Shown here: in pieces, positions 53,571-63,104 of the stretch
Layout of the letters: every line of letters starts with the position of its first letter
Position numbering within the stretch: position 1 is the stretch's first letter
Source of the DNA: Mesorhizobium wenxiniae
Lineage (GTDB): Bacteria > Pseudomonadota > Alphaproteobacteria > Rhizobiales > Rhizobiaceae
Direction of reading: 5' to 3'
DNA: 64,000 nucleotides
Assembly (NCBI RefSeq): GCF_002284535.1
Contig: NZ_NPKH01000037.1
Coordinates: forward strand, 102,609 to 166,608
Notes under the pieces: generated by a model
The model's database searches: none
Told to the model about the DNA's origin: nothing
The model's input: only the letters and a program-made list of their open reading frames with translations
Program-made: the position numbers and the translations under genes

Positions 53571-54188
53571 TCAACGGTCCTGGATCACGCGGTCGAACGA
53601 AACAAACGCGTTGGGATCAGGAAGCGAAACATTTGGCGCTTCGTCGAGGTAACCAGAAACCATGTTTGAAAGATAGGCCACCTTGTGGGCATGTGTACGT
53701 GACGTTTTGAGATACTCATGCCAGGCTAGCACCTCGTGGAACATGATTCTGCTGTCCCACGTACAAGCAACCGCAGTCTTCTCAAGTGTCTTGCGTGTCA
53801 AATTCGGATAACTATCCTCGACCGAATATGTCTGAACGTAAAGACCATTACCCTTCCCCCAGCAACTGATCGACAAGAAGCCCTGACCTAGGATCGCGAA
53901 GCCGATATGTTGTTTACAATCAACATTGCCGCGGTCGATCTCCTTGCAAATGAACTCTTCGAGGCCTTCGGCGGTCCCTTGTTGAAGCGGCCGGTCGTCG
54001 CGGATCATATGGTATATTTTCAGAGCCATCCCCGCGTGTAGCAGAAGGCCTGCCGGTTCGGCTCGTCTCCTAACGAAACCATATATTTCGCCGAACTGAT
54101 CGCGTATCGTATCGACATTGCCTATGTCGCGAAGGTCACATGAATCTAACGCGTCAGGAAAAATAGAATTGTATGCCATGAACTGCAT
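53571..54188 (-). CDS. Hypothetical protein, 205 residues
   Basis: I do not recognise this protein. It starts MQFMAYNSIFPDALDSCDL and has no signal peptide or membrane segments. Protein-like marks are GEIYGFVRRRAEPAGLLLHAG, an acidic middle EGLEEFICKEIDRGNVDCKQH, GFAILGQGFLSISCWGKGN and a conserved-looking DSRIMFHEVLAWHEYLK. The ribosome site GGAGAGGAAA precedes ATG 54188. It lies between the polyamine-type importer and an Ldh-family dehydrogenase, both pointing towards or in line with it. A role linked to them is possible but not shown. Confidence 0.65.
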   Translation of the reverse strand: MQFMAYNSIFPDALDSCDLRDIGNVDTIRDQFGEIYGFVRRRAEPAGLLLHAGMALKIYHMIRDDRPLQQGTAEGLEEFICKEIDRGNVDCKQHIGFAILGQGFLSISCWGKGNGLYVQTYSVEDSYPNLTRKTLEKTAVACTWDSRIMFHEVLAWHEYLKTSRTHAHKVAYLSNMVSGYLDEAPNVSLPDPNAFVSFDRVIQDR

Positions 54189-54394
54189 TTTCCTCTCCAA
54201 TGTCAGCATTTTTTCAGACGGTCGAACAAGGATAGTATCCGTAACAATGTTGAGCCTTCATCCGGCTACTCGACTGACTGCCGTTGCATCAACTGCGTGC
54301 GCAGCGACATTTTGAGAGCACCCCGCGATGATTACTTTTCGACGGGAAGAAGTAAGGACAAGATCTGTTGCTTGCACTCAAAAGCATCAAGGCC

Positions 54395-55414
54395 TTAAAC
54401 CATTGATGTCGGAAGTGAAATATCAAGCCCCCGGACAGCGTCCTTGATACGATCGACCAAAAACGGCCGGACTAAAATACCTCTAGAACCACTTCGACTG
54501 CTTCCTAGCCGGCCGCCCTCCCCCGGCATCCGAACTTCTTTTGCCTCATTTTCCAGCGGCACGTCCTTGACATACGCAATGAATCGCTCGACTTCAGCGG
54601 AGAATTCGACCGTGTCCCTAAACCGTGCAACGTCAATGGCAATCAACAGAAAGGCCTGATTCTCGCTCTTAGGATCGCGTTTCACCGTTCCTCCACTGGT
54701 GAGGGCGCCAGCAAATGCCTCAACGATCACCGCAAGCCCAAATCCTTTGTAGCCCCCGAACGGTCGCAAGGCGCCAAACCCATTTGTCCATGTGTCAGGT
54801 AAGGGCTCACCACGGTCCTTTGCTTCGCTCAAACGTCCATGGGAGACGGCACTTGTTGCCATGTCCAATATCAAATGAGGTGCCTTCGCCCGCGGAATTC
54901 CAAAAGCGATGGGATTTGTCGACAAGCGCGGTTCTATACCGCCCGGCGGAGCAACTTGCTGACCGCCCCCGGATTCGTTTGCTAGAAATATTGTCGCCAC
55001 TCCAGCTTCGGCTGCAATTTCGCAGTAGTCAGCCAGTCGACCCCCCGCATCAGAGCCCTTCACCGTAATTGCAGACACTCCATGTAACTTAGCGCGCTTG
55101 ATCGCGATTTTGGTCGCATCGCGCAGGATAATGTTGCCGAAGCCACGGTTCCCGTTTGCTATGACAGTAGAACCTCTGTCCCGCTCTATATGTAACCTTG
55201 CCGATGGAATGCAAGGTCCCCTTCGTCCACTGTCGACATACTCTGGAAAGCGACGTAGTCCGTGACAGTCGTGGCCAGACATCTCCGCAGATAATATAAC
55301 ATCGGCCATAAAATCAGCATCATCGGACATCATGCCGATTTCGACGAACGTTCCCGACATGAAGAGCTTGAGCTCGTCTAGCGAGCAATATCGCTCTCCT
55401 GTTTCCTCGCGCAT
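54395..55414 (-). CDS. Ldh-family NAD(P)-dependent oxidoreductase (malate/L-lactate dehydrogenase type 2)
   Basis: A 339-residue member of the family that contains ureidoglycolate dehydrogenase, sulfolactate dehydrogenase and delta1-piperideine-2-carboxylate reductase. Marks are SAEMSGHDCHGLRRFPEY, the catalytic histidine region SGHDCHG, GNRGFGNIILRDA, STNPIAFGIPRAKAP, LDMATSAVSHGRL and FGGYKGFGLAVIVE. About a dozen residues usually found before the GGYKG motif are missing. The start at ATG 55414 follows AAGGGG. In a region of amino acid and hydantoin catabolism, a 2-keto acid or cyclic imine reductase role fits, but the substrate is unknown. Confidence 0.9.
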   Translation of the reverse strand: MREETGERYCSLDELKLFMSGTFVEIGMMSDDADFMADVILSAEMSGHDCHGLRRFPEYVDSGRRGPCIPSARLHIERDRGSTVIANGNRGFGNIILRDATKIAIKRAKLHGVSAITVKGSDAGGRLADYCEIAAEAGVATIFLANESGGGQQVAPPGGIEPRLSTNPIAFGIPRAKAPHLILDMATSAVSHGRLSEAKDRGEPLPDTWTNGFGALRPFGGYKGFGLAVIVEAFAGALTSGGTVKRDPKSENQAFLLIAIDVARFRDTVEFSAEVERFIAYVKDVPLENEAKEVRMPGEGGRLGSSRSGSRGILVRPFLVDRIKDAVRGLDISLPTSMV

Positions 55415-56462
55415 TTCTGACCCCTTCATTTTACGCACTAGATGTGTGTTGTTATGCGACATTCGAAGTTCGAACGTTTGCCGATGTCCCTTTTTCAGGC
55501 ACCGGACGACACGGGCGCTCCGAAAGACCAAGCAATCTAACTTTATTTTGCAATTCGACCATGCGGCAGTTGCTTAGAGAAATGGGTGACAAAGAAGGCA
55601 GGCGCAGCGAGTAACCCCGAGGTCTGCCGATGGCACCGCCATGTGAATGCCAAATCCTCGCCTCGACGAAATGCCGAGATGAATAGCTCGATACCAAATC
55701 AGAGGGGCGCGCATCGCCATAAACTTCCTAATAGAGAGCAGTTCTCGCCAAAAGCGCTATTCTCCAGATGCAGTGGCAGCCGATCTATCATCATAGTCTT
55801 GCAAGGCTTGATTCAGCGATATCAGCGTTTTTCAAATACCGCTTTCTTGCGCATACCTGGGTGCCCATCTATCGACGCACAGTTGCCGTTTCCAGAACTG
55901 ACCCGACGCCGATACATGCAGCAGATCCCTTTTTCCGTTCGCGCTACCGAGCCATTCCCGCTTACACGAATGGCGGCGAACCCGCTCAGAGCCCACCAAA
56001 CCGGCCGAGGCGGCATGGCTGACGTGAGATCACGCGGGCGACAAACGAGGCGTCCCGCTCCCGGAATGGTCGCAGCTGGCACCCCCGGTCACAAGATGCG
56101 ATGGCTTGTGTCGCGCCGCCCACAAGAATGGCGGGATTGGGTTCGAACGACGATCGACCCCCCCCCTGCTCGCCACGACACCTATGTCGACTCCTGCGGC
56201 AACCGCAGCTCTCTTGCTGCTCGCAAAACTCGACGATGCTCTCGAAGATCTCGTCACGGGCCTTTCGACTCGCGAGTACTCTGTCGGGACCACGCTATTC
56301 TTCAACACCGACGTCCCCACCTTCGCGATTGGGCCAGTAACTTTCGAGCCGCGCGAGGTCTGGCTCGATCGCAAAGTGGCAGAAAGGCGACGTGACCTCG
56401 GTTGCCAAACGCCGCATAACTCGGCGCTGGGCTGGGGAGCCGTCATTTTTTCCGCAATGGGT
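55415..56462. other. Long gap with degraded sequence
   Basis: There are 1,048 bases with no intact gene. Frames on both strands are open for up to 200 codons but their composition looks like shadow or degraded text. The right end passes into a LysR C-terminal fragment, so part of this stretch may be the decayed N-terminal region of that gene. Confidence 0.4.
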
Positions 56463-56869
56463 AATCGATCATACTTGTGGCCGCGCCGGGCTACGTCGCG
56501 CAGCGCGGGCTACCGCAATCTCCCCTCGACTTAGCCGACCACGCGGGCATCGACGCCGGTTCCGCGTCGGCCGTCTGGCGCCTTCGCAACGAGACGGGAG
56601 AGCAGGTCCAAATCGCACCGCGCACTTGCCTGAGCGTCGATGAGGCGGGAGTGTTGCTTCAGATAGCGAAAGCGGGACTTGGGATCGCGCGTCTGCCGGA
56701 AACCATCGCAGGCCCGGGCCTCAACCGAAACGAAATGGTTCACGTGCTGCCCGGCTGGACGGAAGGGACGATCACCACCACCATCCTGACGCCGCACACG
56801 CGTGGCCAATTGCCCGCTGTCAGAGCCGTAGTCGGGATCCTGACAGAACCTGCTCCCGTGACACCATAG
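56463..56869 (+). pseudogene. C-terminal fragment of a LysR-type regulator
   Basis: From SIILVAAPGYVAQRGLPQSP through LADHAGID, DEAGVLLQIAKAGLGIARLP to the end, this reads as the effector-binding domain of a LysR regulator. The in-frame stop just before 56463 and the lack of a helix-turn-helix upstream show that the first half is lost. It is a decayed gene, next to the end of the EamA gene. Confidence 0.75.
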
Positions 56870-57046
56870 GACGGCCGGTCTTATTCATCCGCGCCCTCGA
56901 CTTCGCAGCCATTTGTCGGCGGTCTGTCGTGCTCATAACGTTGTGTCTCGTCATTAGTGCCCGTTCGACGTCACGCGGCCATGTCTGCAATCAATGTTCG
57001 CCTGCACATCCGGACGGTGACCGCGAGACCGTCGAAGCAGGCGTAG

Positions 57047-58003
57047 TCATTTTGCTCCGGGCGCCTCCGAAAAGCTCCGGCGCCGCGTTCTCGCTTGTGC
57101 AACTAGCCCTCGCATCAGGAAGGCCAACAGTGCCGCCACGACCATAGCGCCGCCAGCAATGGTTCTGACTGACGGAATTTCCGCATGAAAGAACCAGACC
57201 CAGATTGGGCCAAGGATCGGTTCAAATGTACTGAGCAGCGCTGCGGACGCCGCCGGAACAAGACGCGCGCCGCTGACAAATAGCGCCAGGCCAAGGCCGA
57301 GGTTAATCGCACCAAACGCAAACAGCAGCATCATGTCCGAGCTGGAGACGACAAGGCCCGACGCACGGGTCAAAGCCCCAATCCCTGCAAGGACTGTTCC
57401 AAGGCAGGTGGCAGACATCATCGGGATTTGCGCGCAGCGACGCGTAATCACCGTCGCGATAGCGAACCCAAAGGCAATCATCAGTGCCAGCCCGTTGCCA
57501 ATGAGGGACACGCTGCCGCCCAGCGAATCCGATACCATCACGGCTATGCCTGCAATCACCGCGACGATCGCAAACCATGTAGAGCCCGCTATCCGCTCGC
57601 CCAAAGCAACGAATGCGATGAGCGCGGCAAAAAGAGGAACCGCCGCCTGGATCAACAGGATGTTGGCAACTGTGGTGTAAGACAGCGCAATGACGAAAGC
57701 GGTGGAGTTGACAGCAAAGCAGCCGGCTACGGCTAGCCCCGGTAGGCCCATCTTGCTGAATGACTGAAAAGTACCCCGAAAACCATCACGCCATAGCATG
57801 AAGCTGATAATGAAGGTGGCCGCCCACAATGAGCGCCAAAACACAATCGTCCACGCATCGTCCACGTCTACGAAGCGCGCAATGGCTCCGCCAAAACTCC
57901 AGCACAAGGCCGCCAGGAAAACCAGAACCATGCCGAGCGATGTGCCACGCCACAAGGCGCGCCGTCCTTTCTCATCGGGTTTTGCAGGCGCGAAGCCGGT
58001 CAT
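57047..58003 (-). CDS. EamA/DMT-family transporter
   Basis: A 318-residue membrane protein with about ten hydrophobic segments and two EamA repeats (GMVLVFLAALCWSFGGAIARF; later STFEPILGPIWVWFF). ATG 58003 overlaps the nadC-like stop by four bases (ATGA), so it is translated with that gene. As the last gene of the molybdenum-hydroxylase operon, it may export a product or intermediate of that pathway. The transported compound is unknown. Confidence 0.9.
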   Translation of the reverse strand: MTGFAPAKPDEKGRRALWRGTSLGMVLVFLAALCWSFGGAIARFVDVDDAWTIVFWRSLWAATFIISFMLWRDGFRGTFQSFSKMGLPGLAVAGCFAVNSTAFVIALSYTTVANILLIQAAVPLFAALIAFVALGERIAGSTWFAIVAVIAGIAVMVSDSLGGSVSLIGNGLALMIAFGFAIATVITRRCAQIPMMSATCLGTVLAGIGALTRASGLVVSSSDMMLLFAFGAINLGLGLALFVSGARLVPAASAALLSTFEPILGPIWVWFFHAEIPSVRTIAGGAMVVAALLAFLMRGLVAQARTRRRSFSEAPGAK

Positions 58004-58959
58004 GGCTTGCACATGTCGCGTTCGGGATTTCTCTGCGCGTAACACCGCGACAACCCGTCATCTGCAATATCCAATCCGATGTCGAGGACCGGCGCGCTGT
58101 GTGTCAGCCAGCCCATAGACATGTAATCGACGCCGGTTGCCGCTACCTTCGGTGCGGATGTGCGCGTGATGCGCCCCGATGCCTCGGTGATTGCCCGCCC
58201 GCGCGCCAGCCTGACTGCCTCTTCAAGGACAGCCGTTCCCATATTGTCGAGGAGGACCGAGTCGACGCCAAGCGTGAGCGCTTGCGCCAGTTGTTCCACC
58301 GTATCGACCTCGATTGCGATCTTCATCATATGGCTGACGCTTGCACGAGCCCGCTCGATAGCCGGTCGCACCCCGCCCGCGAGCACGATGTGGTTGTCCT
58401 TGATGAGCACCGCATCATCGAGGCCAAAACGGTGGTTCAAGCCGCCACCGACGCGAATCGCGTATTTCTCAAGCGCGCGTAACCCCGGCGTCGTCTTGCG
58501 CGTGCAGGTGAGGCGCGCGGAATAAGCCTTGATAGCGCTCACCACTGCGGCCGTCTCGGTGGCGATGCCGCTCATGTGGCAAAGAAAGTTGAGAGCAACA
58601 CGCTCCGCCGCCAGCAACCCGTGCGCCGGACCGTTCACGCTGGCAATGATGTCGCCTTCAACCACCCAAGACCCCTCCGGTAGCATCGCCGTCACTTTGA
58701 TGTTCGGATCAATCAGCCGGAACGCCAGCGCAGCGACACCCAACCCGGCGACAATGCCTGACTGTCGCGCCACCAAGCAGGCTTCCGCCACAAGGTCCCA
58801 GGGAATGACCGCTGCAGTCGTCACATCGCCCGCTCGCCCGAGGTCTTCAAGCAGGGCAGATCGTACGAGCGGTTCGACGACAATGTCAGGCAGGAAAGTC
58901 GGACGCCGCAGTCCTGACACTCCCGCCAAATCGTTCTGTCCGCCACCGGACGGCTCCAC
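58000..58959 (-). CDS. nadC: Second nicotinate-nucleotide pyrophosphorylase (NadC paralogue)
   Basis: A 319-residue quinolinate phosphoribosyltransferase-type protein. It shares long stretches with the nadC at 8790-9644: EPLVRSALLEDLGRAGD, NFLCHMSGIATETAA, CTRKTTPGLRALEKYA, VGGGLNHRFGLDDAVLIK and EASGRIT. The active-site arginines and lysines therefore look intact. It has an N-terminal extension of about 25 residues and a C-terminal tail. The GTG at 58959 is the apparent start. It follows a molybdenum hydroxylase by seven bases and is not next to nadA or nadB. It may process a pyridine carboxylate made by that enzyme. ModD-type function is the alternative. Confidence 0.92.
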   Translation of the reverse strand: MEPSGGGQNDLAGVSGLRRPTFLPDIVVEPLVRSALLEDLGRAGDVTTAAVIPWDLVAEACLVARQSGIVAGLGVAALAFRLIDPNIKVTAMLPEGSWVVEGDIIASVNGPAHGLLAAERVALNFLCHMSGIATETAAVVSAIKAYSARLTCTRKTTPGLRALEKYAIRVGGGLNHRFGLDDAVLIKDNHIVLAGGVRPAIERARASVSHMMKIAIEVDTVEQLAQALTLGVDSVLLDNMGTAVLEEAVRLARGRAITEASGRITRTSAPKVAATGVDYMSMGWLTHSAPVLDIGLDIADDGLSRCYAQRNPERDMCKP

Positions 58960-58966
58960 GTGCCGC

Positions 58967-61138
58967 TCAGCTCAATGGCTGTAGCGGAAGCACCCGCGAC
59001 CGCCGGCCCGTCGCCGCCGCGAGCGCATTGGCCACAGCAGGACCGATCGGCGGCACGCTTGCTTCGCCGGCACCGGTTGAGGGACTGGTGAGCGGGACGA
59101 TGTGCACTTCGACCTTTGGCATTCCGCTCAGCCGTAAGACCTCATACGTGTCAAAATTGGTTTGATCGACGGCGCCGTCGCTGAGCGTGATCTTGGAATG
59201 AAGGGTTGCTCCCAAACCAAAACCGATGCCGCCTTCCATCTGCGCGCGGATCTGATCCGGCGCCACAGCCAGGCCACAGTCGATGGCGCAGACAACGCGG
59301 TCGACTCTGAAGCCGCCATCGCCATCGACGACGATTTCGGCCACTTGGGCAACAACGGAGCCATAGGTTTCGTGCACCGCCACACCCCGGAACCGGCCGG
59401 CGGAAAGCGTCTTGCCCCAGTTCGCCTTCTCCGCGACCAGGTTGAGCACTTGGATATGGCGCGGACGCTCTGCCAAGAGGCCGATGCGAAATTCGATCGG
59501 ATCCGAGCCTGCAGCAGCCGCAAGCTCATCGATCATCGTCTCCATCACATAGGCGTTGTGGCTGTGGCCGACCGCACGCCACCAGAGCGTTGGCACGCCG
59601 ACTTTGGCGTTGCTGACCTCCACGGCAAAATGGGGAATGCCGTAGGGCGTATCGGCAGCACCTTCTGTCAGGCTCGGATCGACGCCGCCCTGCACATACT
59701 GCTCGTATTGGGTGCCGGCCAGTATCGATTGACCGACGATGCGGTGTTTCCAGGCGCTGACCTTACCCTCCTGGGTCAAGCCCGCCTTCAAGACATGAAC
59801 GCACATCGGCCGATAGCGGCCAGCCGTTATGTCGTCCTCGCGTGTCCACTGCACCTTGACAGGCACCCGCCATCCGATCGCTTTGGCACACTCGATGGCC
59901 TCGACGACGATCTGCGCGTCGGGTGTGCCGCGCCGGCCAAAGGCACCGCCGGCCATCGTCACATGAAGCTTCACCGCGTCCTGCGGCAGGTCGGCCGTCT
60001 TGGCCGCGATCTTCTGATAATGGTCTGGCATCTGAAAGCCGCCCCACAGGTCCAGCCTATCGCCCAGACGATGTGCGATGGCATTCAGCGGCTCCATTGG
60101 AGCGTGGGCAAGAAAAGGAAATTCATACGTGGCTTCCAATGTGGTCGCGGCATCCGCCATGGCCAGATCTGCATCGCCTCTGCTCACCGCCAGAGCGTCC
60201 GCGGGTCTGGCAGCGAGATCCCTGTACTCTTGCAGCAACCGGGCGGAGCCGCGCTTTTCCGCCTTGTCGTTGTTCCACTCGACAACCAGTGCTTCGCGCC
60301 CCTTGATCGCCGCCCACATGTTTTGCCCCAGCACGGCAACGCCGTGCGAAATCTCCACAACGTCCACCACGCCTTTGACGCGCTTTGCGGCCGCTGCATC
60401 GAACGATTTCACTGCGGCGCCGAACAGGGGTGGATGCGCAACGACCGCGGTCAGCATGTCAGGTAGTTTGATGTCGATCGTATAGTCCTGACGTCCCGAT
60501 GACTTCGCCTTGGCGTCCAGTCGTCGAAGTTTCTCGCTGCCGATGTAGCGCCAGTCTTTGGGGTCCTTGAGTTTCACATCGCTTGGGACCGGCTGCCGGA
60601 CGGCCGCCTCCACCAGCTCACCGAAACTGGCGCTTTTCCCCGATGGATGCGCGATTACCCCTGCGTCGACCGTGATCTCTTCTTCAGCGACGTTCCATGT
60701 CCTGGCGGCCGCGGTGACCAGCATGGCACGCGCTGTAGCACCCGCACGGCGATAGCGCTCAAACGACGACGACATGGCCGAGGAGCCTTGCGTCTCCTGC
60801 ATGGTCCCGCCCATGGTGATGTTGTTGTAAAGCCTGGTGTTGCCTGAAGCACCGACCGCATGCATTTGTGTGATGTCGGCATCAAGTTCCTCGGCGACCA
60901 GGGCGGCGATGCCGGAGAAGATGCCCTGCCCCATTTCCACATGCGCCGACAGCACTGTTACGGAACTGTCCGGTGCGATCCGCAGATAGGCTTCGAACGG
61001 CGTCTGGGCAGATGTCTCATCGGCTGAAGCGTTAAGGTTCGGCAAGCCGAGAACAAGCCCTCCCCCGGCCACTGCCGAGAGCACCAGGAAAGAGCGGCGT
61101 GAAAGCTCCTTTGTGGGGTAAGTCTGGCGGCGGCCCAT
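58967..61138 (-). CDS. Molybdopterin-binding large subunit of an aromatic N-heterocycle or aldehyde oxidoreductase
   Basis: A 723-residue large subunit of the xanthine oxidase family, closest in layout to isoquinoline 1-oxidoreductase and nicotinate dehydrogenase beta subunits. A twin-arginine signal SRRSFLVLSAVAGGG begins near residue 13, so the folded complex is probably exported to the periplasm by Tat. Cofactor marks are VEMGQGIFSGIAALVAEELD, AGGAFGRRGTPDAQIV and the catalytic glutamate in GAGEASVPPIGPAVANALAAA. The [2Fe-2S] subunit gene lies three bases upstream. No cytochrome c subunit gene, which such periplasmic enzymes often use, is nearby. Confidence 0.93.
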   Translation of the reverse strand: MGRRQTYPTKELSRRSFLVLSAVAGGGLVLGLPNLNASADETSAQTPFEAYLRIAPDSSVTVLSAHVEMGQGIFSGIAALVAEELDADITQMHAVGASGNTRLYNNITMGGTMQETQGSSAMSSSFERYRRAGATARAMLVTAAARTWNVAEEEITVDAGVIAHPSGKSASFGELVEAAVRQPVPSDVKLKDPKDWRYIGSEKLRRLDAKAKSSGRQDYTIDIKLPDMLTAVVAHPPLFGAAVKSFDAAAAKRVKGVVDVVEISHGVAVLGQNMWAAIKGREALVVEWNNDKAEKRGSARLLQEYRDLAARPADALAVSRGDADLAMADAATTLEATYEFPFLAHAPMEPLNAIAHRLGDRLDLWGGFQMPDHYQKIAAKTADLPQDAVKLHVTMAGGAFGRRGTPDAQIVVEAIECAKAIGWRVPVKVQWTREDDITAGRYRPMCVHVLKAGLTQEGKVSAWKHRIVGQSILAGTQYEQYVQGGVDPSLTEGAADTPYGIPHFAVEVSNAKVGVPTLWWRAVGHSHNAYVMETMIDELAAAAGSDPIEFRIGLLAERPRHIQVLNLVAEKANWGKTLSAGRFRGVAVHETYGSVVAQVAEIVVDGDGGFRVDRVVCAIDCGLAVAPDQIRAQMEGGIGFGLGATLHSKITLSDGAVDQTNFDTYEVLRLSGMPKVEVHIVPLTSPSTGAGEASVPPIGPAVANALAAATGRRSRVLPLQPLS

Positions 61139-61141
61139 CGT

Positions 61142-61597
61142 TCAGCGCTCCATGATCCGAACGGCCTCGTGTATTCCGGCACGGATGCGGTGGTAGGTGT
61201 TGCAGCGACAGAGATTGCCGTCCATCGCAGCATCGATGTCAGCATCACCAGGCGTGGCGTTTTCCGTGAGCAGCGCGACTGCGGACATGATCTGTCCTGA
61301 CTGGCAATAGCCACACTGGGGAACATCCAGCCTCATCCAAGCTTCTTGCACGGCTTCTGCCGCCTTGCCGTTAAGACCCTCGATCGTTGTTATCGCCTGC
61401 CCCTCCACCGAAGATGCCGTCGTGATGCAAGCGCGGACTGCCACGCCGTCGACGTGCACCGTGCAGGCGCCGCACTGCGCCGCCCCGCAGCCGAACTTCG
61501 TTCCCGTCAGGCCGAGGAGGTCGCGCAACACCCAAAGCAGCGGCATCTCGGGATCGGCGTCGAATTCATGCGAGGCTTCGTTGATTAGCAACTTCAT
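61142..61597 (-). CDS. [2Fe-2S] small subunit of the molybdenum hydroxylase
   Basis: A 151-residue protein with two [2Fe-2S] clusters. The first, ferredoxin-type, uses GCGAAQCGACTVHVDG plus a later Cys in RACITTA. The second uses CGYCQSGQIM and NLCRCNTYHRI. It passes electrons from the large subunit to an acceptor. It lacks its own signal peptide, so it should travel with the Tat-exported large subunit. It lies between the aldehyde dehydrogenase and large-subunit genes. Confidence 0.95.
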   Translation of the reverse strand: MKLLINEASHEFDADPEMPLLWVLRDLLGLTGTKFGCGAAQCGACTVHVDGVAVRACITTASSVEGQAITTIEGLNGKAAEAVQEAWMRLDVPQCGYCQSGQIMSAVALLTENATPGDADIDAAMDGNLCRCNTYHRIRAGIHEAVRIMER

Positions 61598-61670
61598 CTC
61601 AGGTCACCTGGCTCGAACTGCTGGGTTGGGCAAACTGTCTCGCGAGTCGCATTGCGGCGTGGCCGGCCGG

Positions 61671-63104
61671 TCAGATGGTCATCCGGTGGGAGACGTTCTT
61701 GACCGTCATGTAGTGATGCAGACCCTCCGCGCCGCCTTCGCGTCCGTAGCCGCTTTCCTTGACGCCCCCGAAAGGGGTTTCAGCGACCGAGGCCTCTAGC
61801 GTGTTGATCGACAGGTTGCCGGCCTCGATGCGCTCGGAAAGCTGGTGGGCGTTGCTGGCCGAGTGAGTAAACGCGTAAGCGGCAAGGCCGAATGGCAGCG
61901 CGTTCGCCTTTTCGATCGCGTCATCCAGCGAGCGCACCGGGTTGATTAGCGCGAGCGGGCCGAACGGTTCCTCGCGCATGGCGCGCGCATCCTCAGGCAG
62001 CTCCGCCATGACCGTCAGCGGATAGAAATAACCGGCGCCCTTCGCGCATTCGCCTCCGGCCAGCAGACGCGCGCCCTTATCGCGAGCGTCGCGCACCAGT
62101 GCCTCAAGCGCGTTCTTCCTGCGGTGGTTCGCCACCGGCCCCATCTGGGTCCCGGATTCCAGGCCGTTGCCAATCTTGATTGCCTTGGCGCGCTCGGCGA
62201 AGGTTTCAACAAACGCACCGTAGAGCTTCTCGTGCACGAAGAACCTTGTTGGTGAGGTGCAAACCTGACCAGTGTTGCGCGCCTTGCGGGCCACCGAAAC
62301 CTCCGCGGCAGCGACCGGATCGACATCGTCGCAGACAATCACCGGTGCGTGTCCGCCAAGTTCCATCAAAACGGGCTTCATGTTGCGTGCAGCGATCTCC
62401 GTCAAATGCTTGCCCACGGCCGTGGAACCGGTGAAGGCGACGAGCCGGATTGAAGGTTGTGGGATAAGGTGGGCGGAGATGTCCCCTGGTATGCCGAACA
62501 CAAGATTAAGTACGCCCGCCGGCAGTCCGGCATCGTGAAAGGCGCGGGCGATGTGAATCGCTCCAGCGGGTGTCTCCTCCGCCGCCTTCAAGATGATGGA
62601 GCAGCCGGCCGCCAACGCGCCCGCGACCTTGCGCGACGGCTGGCTCATCGGGAAGTTCCATGGCGAGAACGCGGCGACCGGGCCGATCGGCTGCTGCAGA
62701 ACGATGTAGCGAATGTCGGGCGCGCTCGGAATGACCCGGCCATAGGCGCGCAATGCTTCGGCCGCATCCCACTCGAAAAACTCGCAACCGCGCTGCACTT
62801 CGAGCCTGGCCTGGGCGAGCGGCTTGCCATGTTCAAGTGTGATCGAATAGGCGATTTCCTCGACGCGCTCGCGCATCAGCGCGGCGGCCTTGAGGATCAC
62901 CTCGGCGCGTGTGGCGGGTGCTGTCCTGCTCCAGACCTTGTGGCCATCGGTGGCCGCAGCCAGCGCGTCATCGAGGTCGGCGCGGGATGCGATGGCAAGG
63001 GCTCCGATCACGCTTTCGTCCGCGGGATTGAGTACGGGCAGCGTGTCGCTGCTCGCTCTCCATCTTCCAGCGATGTAAAGCTCAAGGTCGGGATAGCTTG
63101 TCAT
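61671..63104 (-). CDS. NAD(P)-dependent aldehyde dehydrogenase (succinate-semialdehyde dehydrogenase type)
   Basis: A 477-residue aldehyde dehydrogenase close to GabD-type enzymes. The glutamate is in LMELGGHAPVIV, the catalytic cysteine in NTGQVCTSPTRFFV, and the cofactor region in FTGSTAVGKHL. The C-terminus has EASVAETPFGGVKESGYGREGG. ATG 63104 (MTSYPDLELYIAG) begins the conserved text; an upstream start at 63185 is less likely. It is the first gene of the minus-strand operon and probably oxidises an aldehyde produced along the same pathway. Succinate semialdehyde is one candidate. Confidence 0.93.
   Translation of the reverse strand: MTSYPDLELYIAGRWRASSDTLPVLNPADESVIGALAIASRADLDDALAAATDGHKVWSRTAPATRAEVILKAAALMRERVEEIAYSITLEHGKPLAQARLEVQRGCEFFEWDAAEALRAYGRVIPSAPDIRYIVLQQPIGPVAAFSPWNFPMSQPSRKVAGALAAGCSIILKAAEETPAGAIHIARAFHDAGLPAGVLNLVFGIPGDISAHLIPQPSIRLVAFTGSTAVGKHLTEIAARNMKPVLMELGGHAPVIVCDDVDPVAAAEVSVARKARNTGQVCTSPTRFFVHEKLYGAFVETFAERAKAIKIGNGLESGTQMGPVANHRRKNALEALVRDARDKGARLLAGGECAKGAGYFYPLTVMAELPEDARAMREEPFGPLALINPVRSLDDAIEKANALPFGLAAYAFTHSASNAHQLSERIEAGNLSINTLEASVAETPFGGVKESGYGREGGAEGLHHYMTVKNVSHRMTI

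Noticed and set aside
56106..56534. A 142-codon plus-strand frame before the LysR fragment
   Set aside because: No recognisable domain; it overlaps the LysR fragment in another frame and is probably degraded DNA.
58000..58959. Second NadC-like protein considered as ModD
   Set aside because: The conserved NadC text (RKTTPGLRALEKYA, GGGLNHRFGLDD) is very close to the first nadC, and no molybdate transport genes are nearby; NadC paralogue is favoured though not proven.
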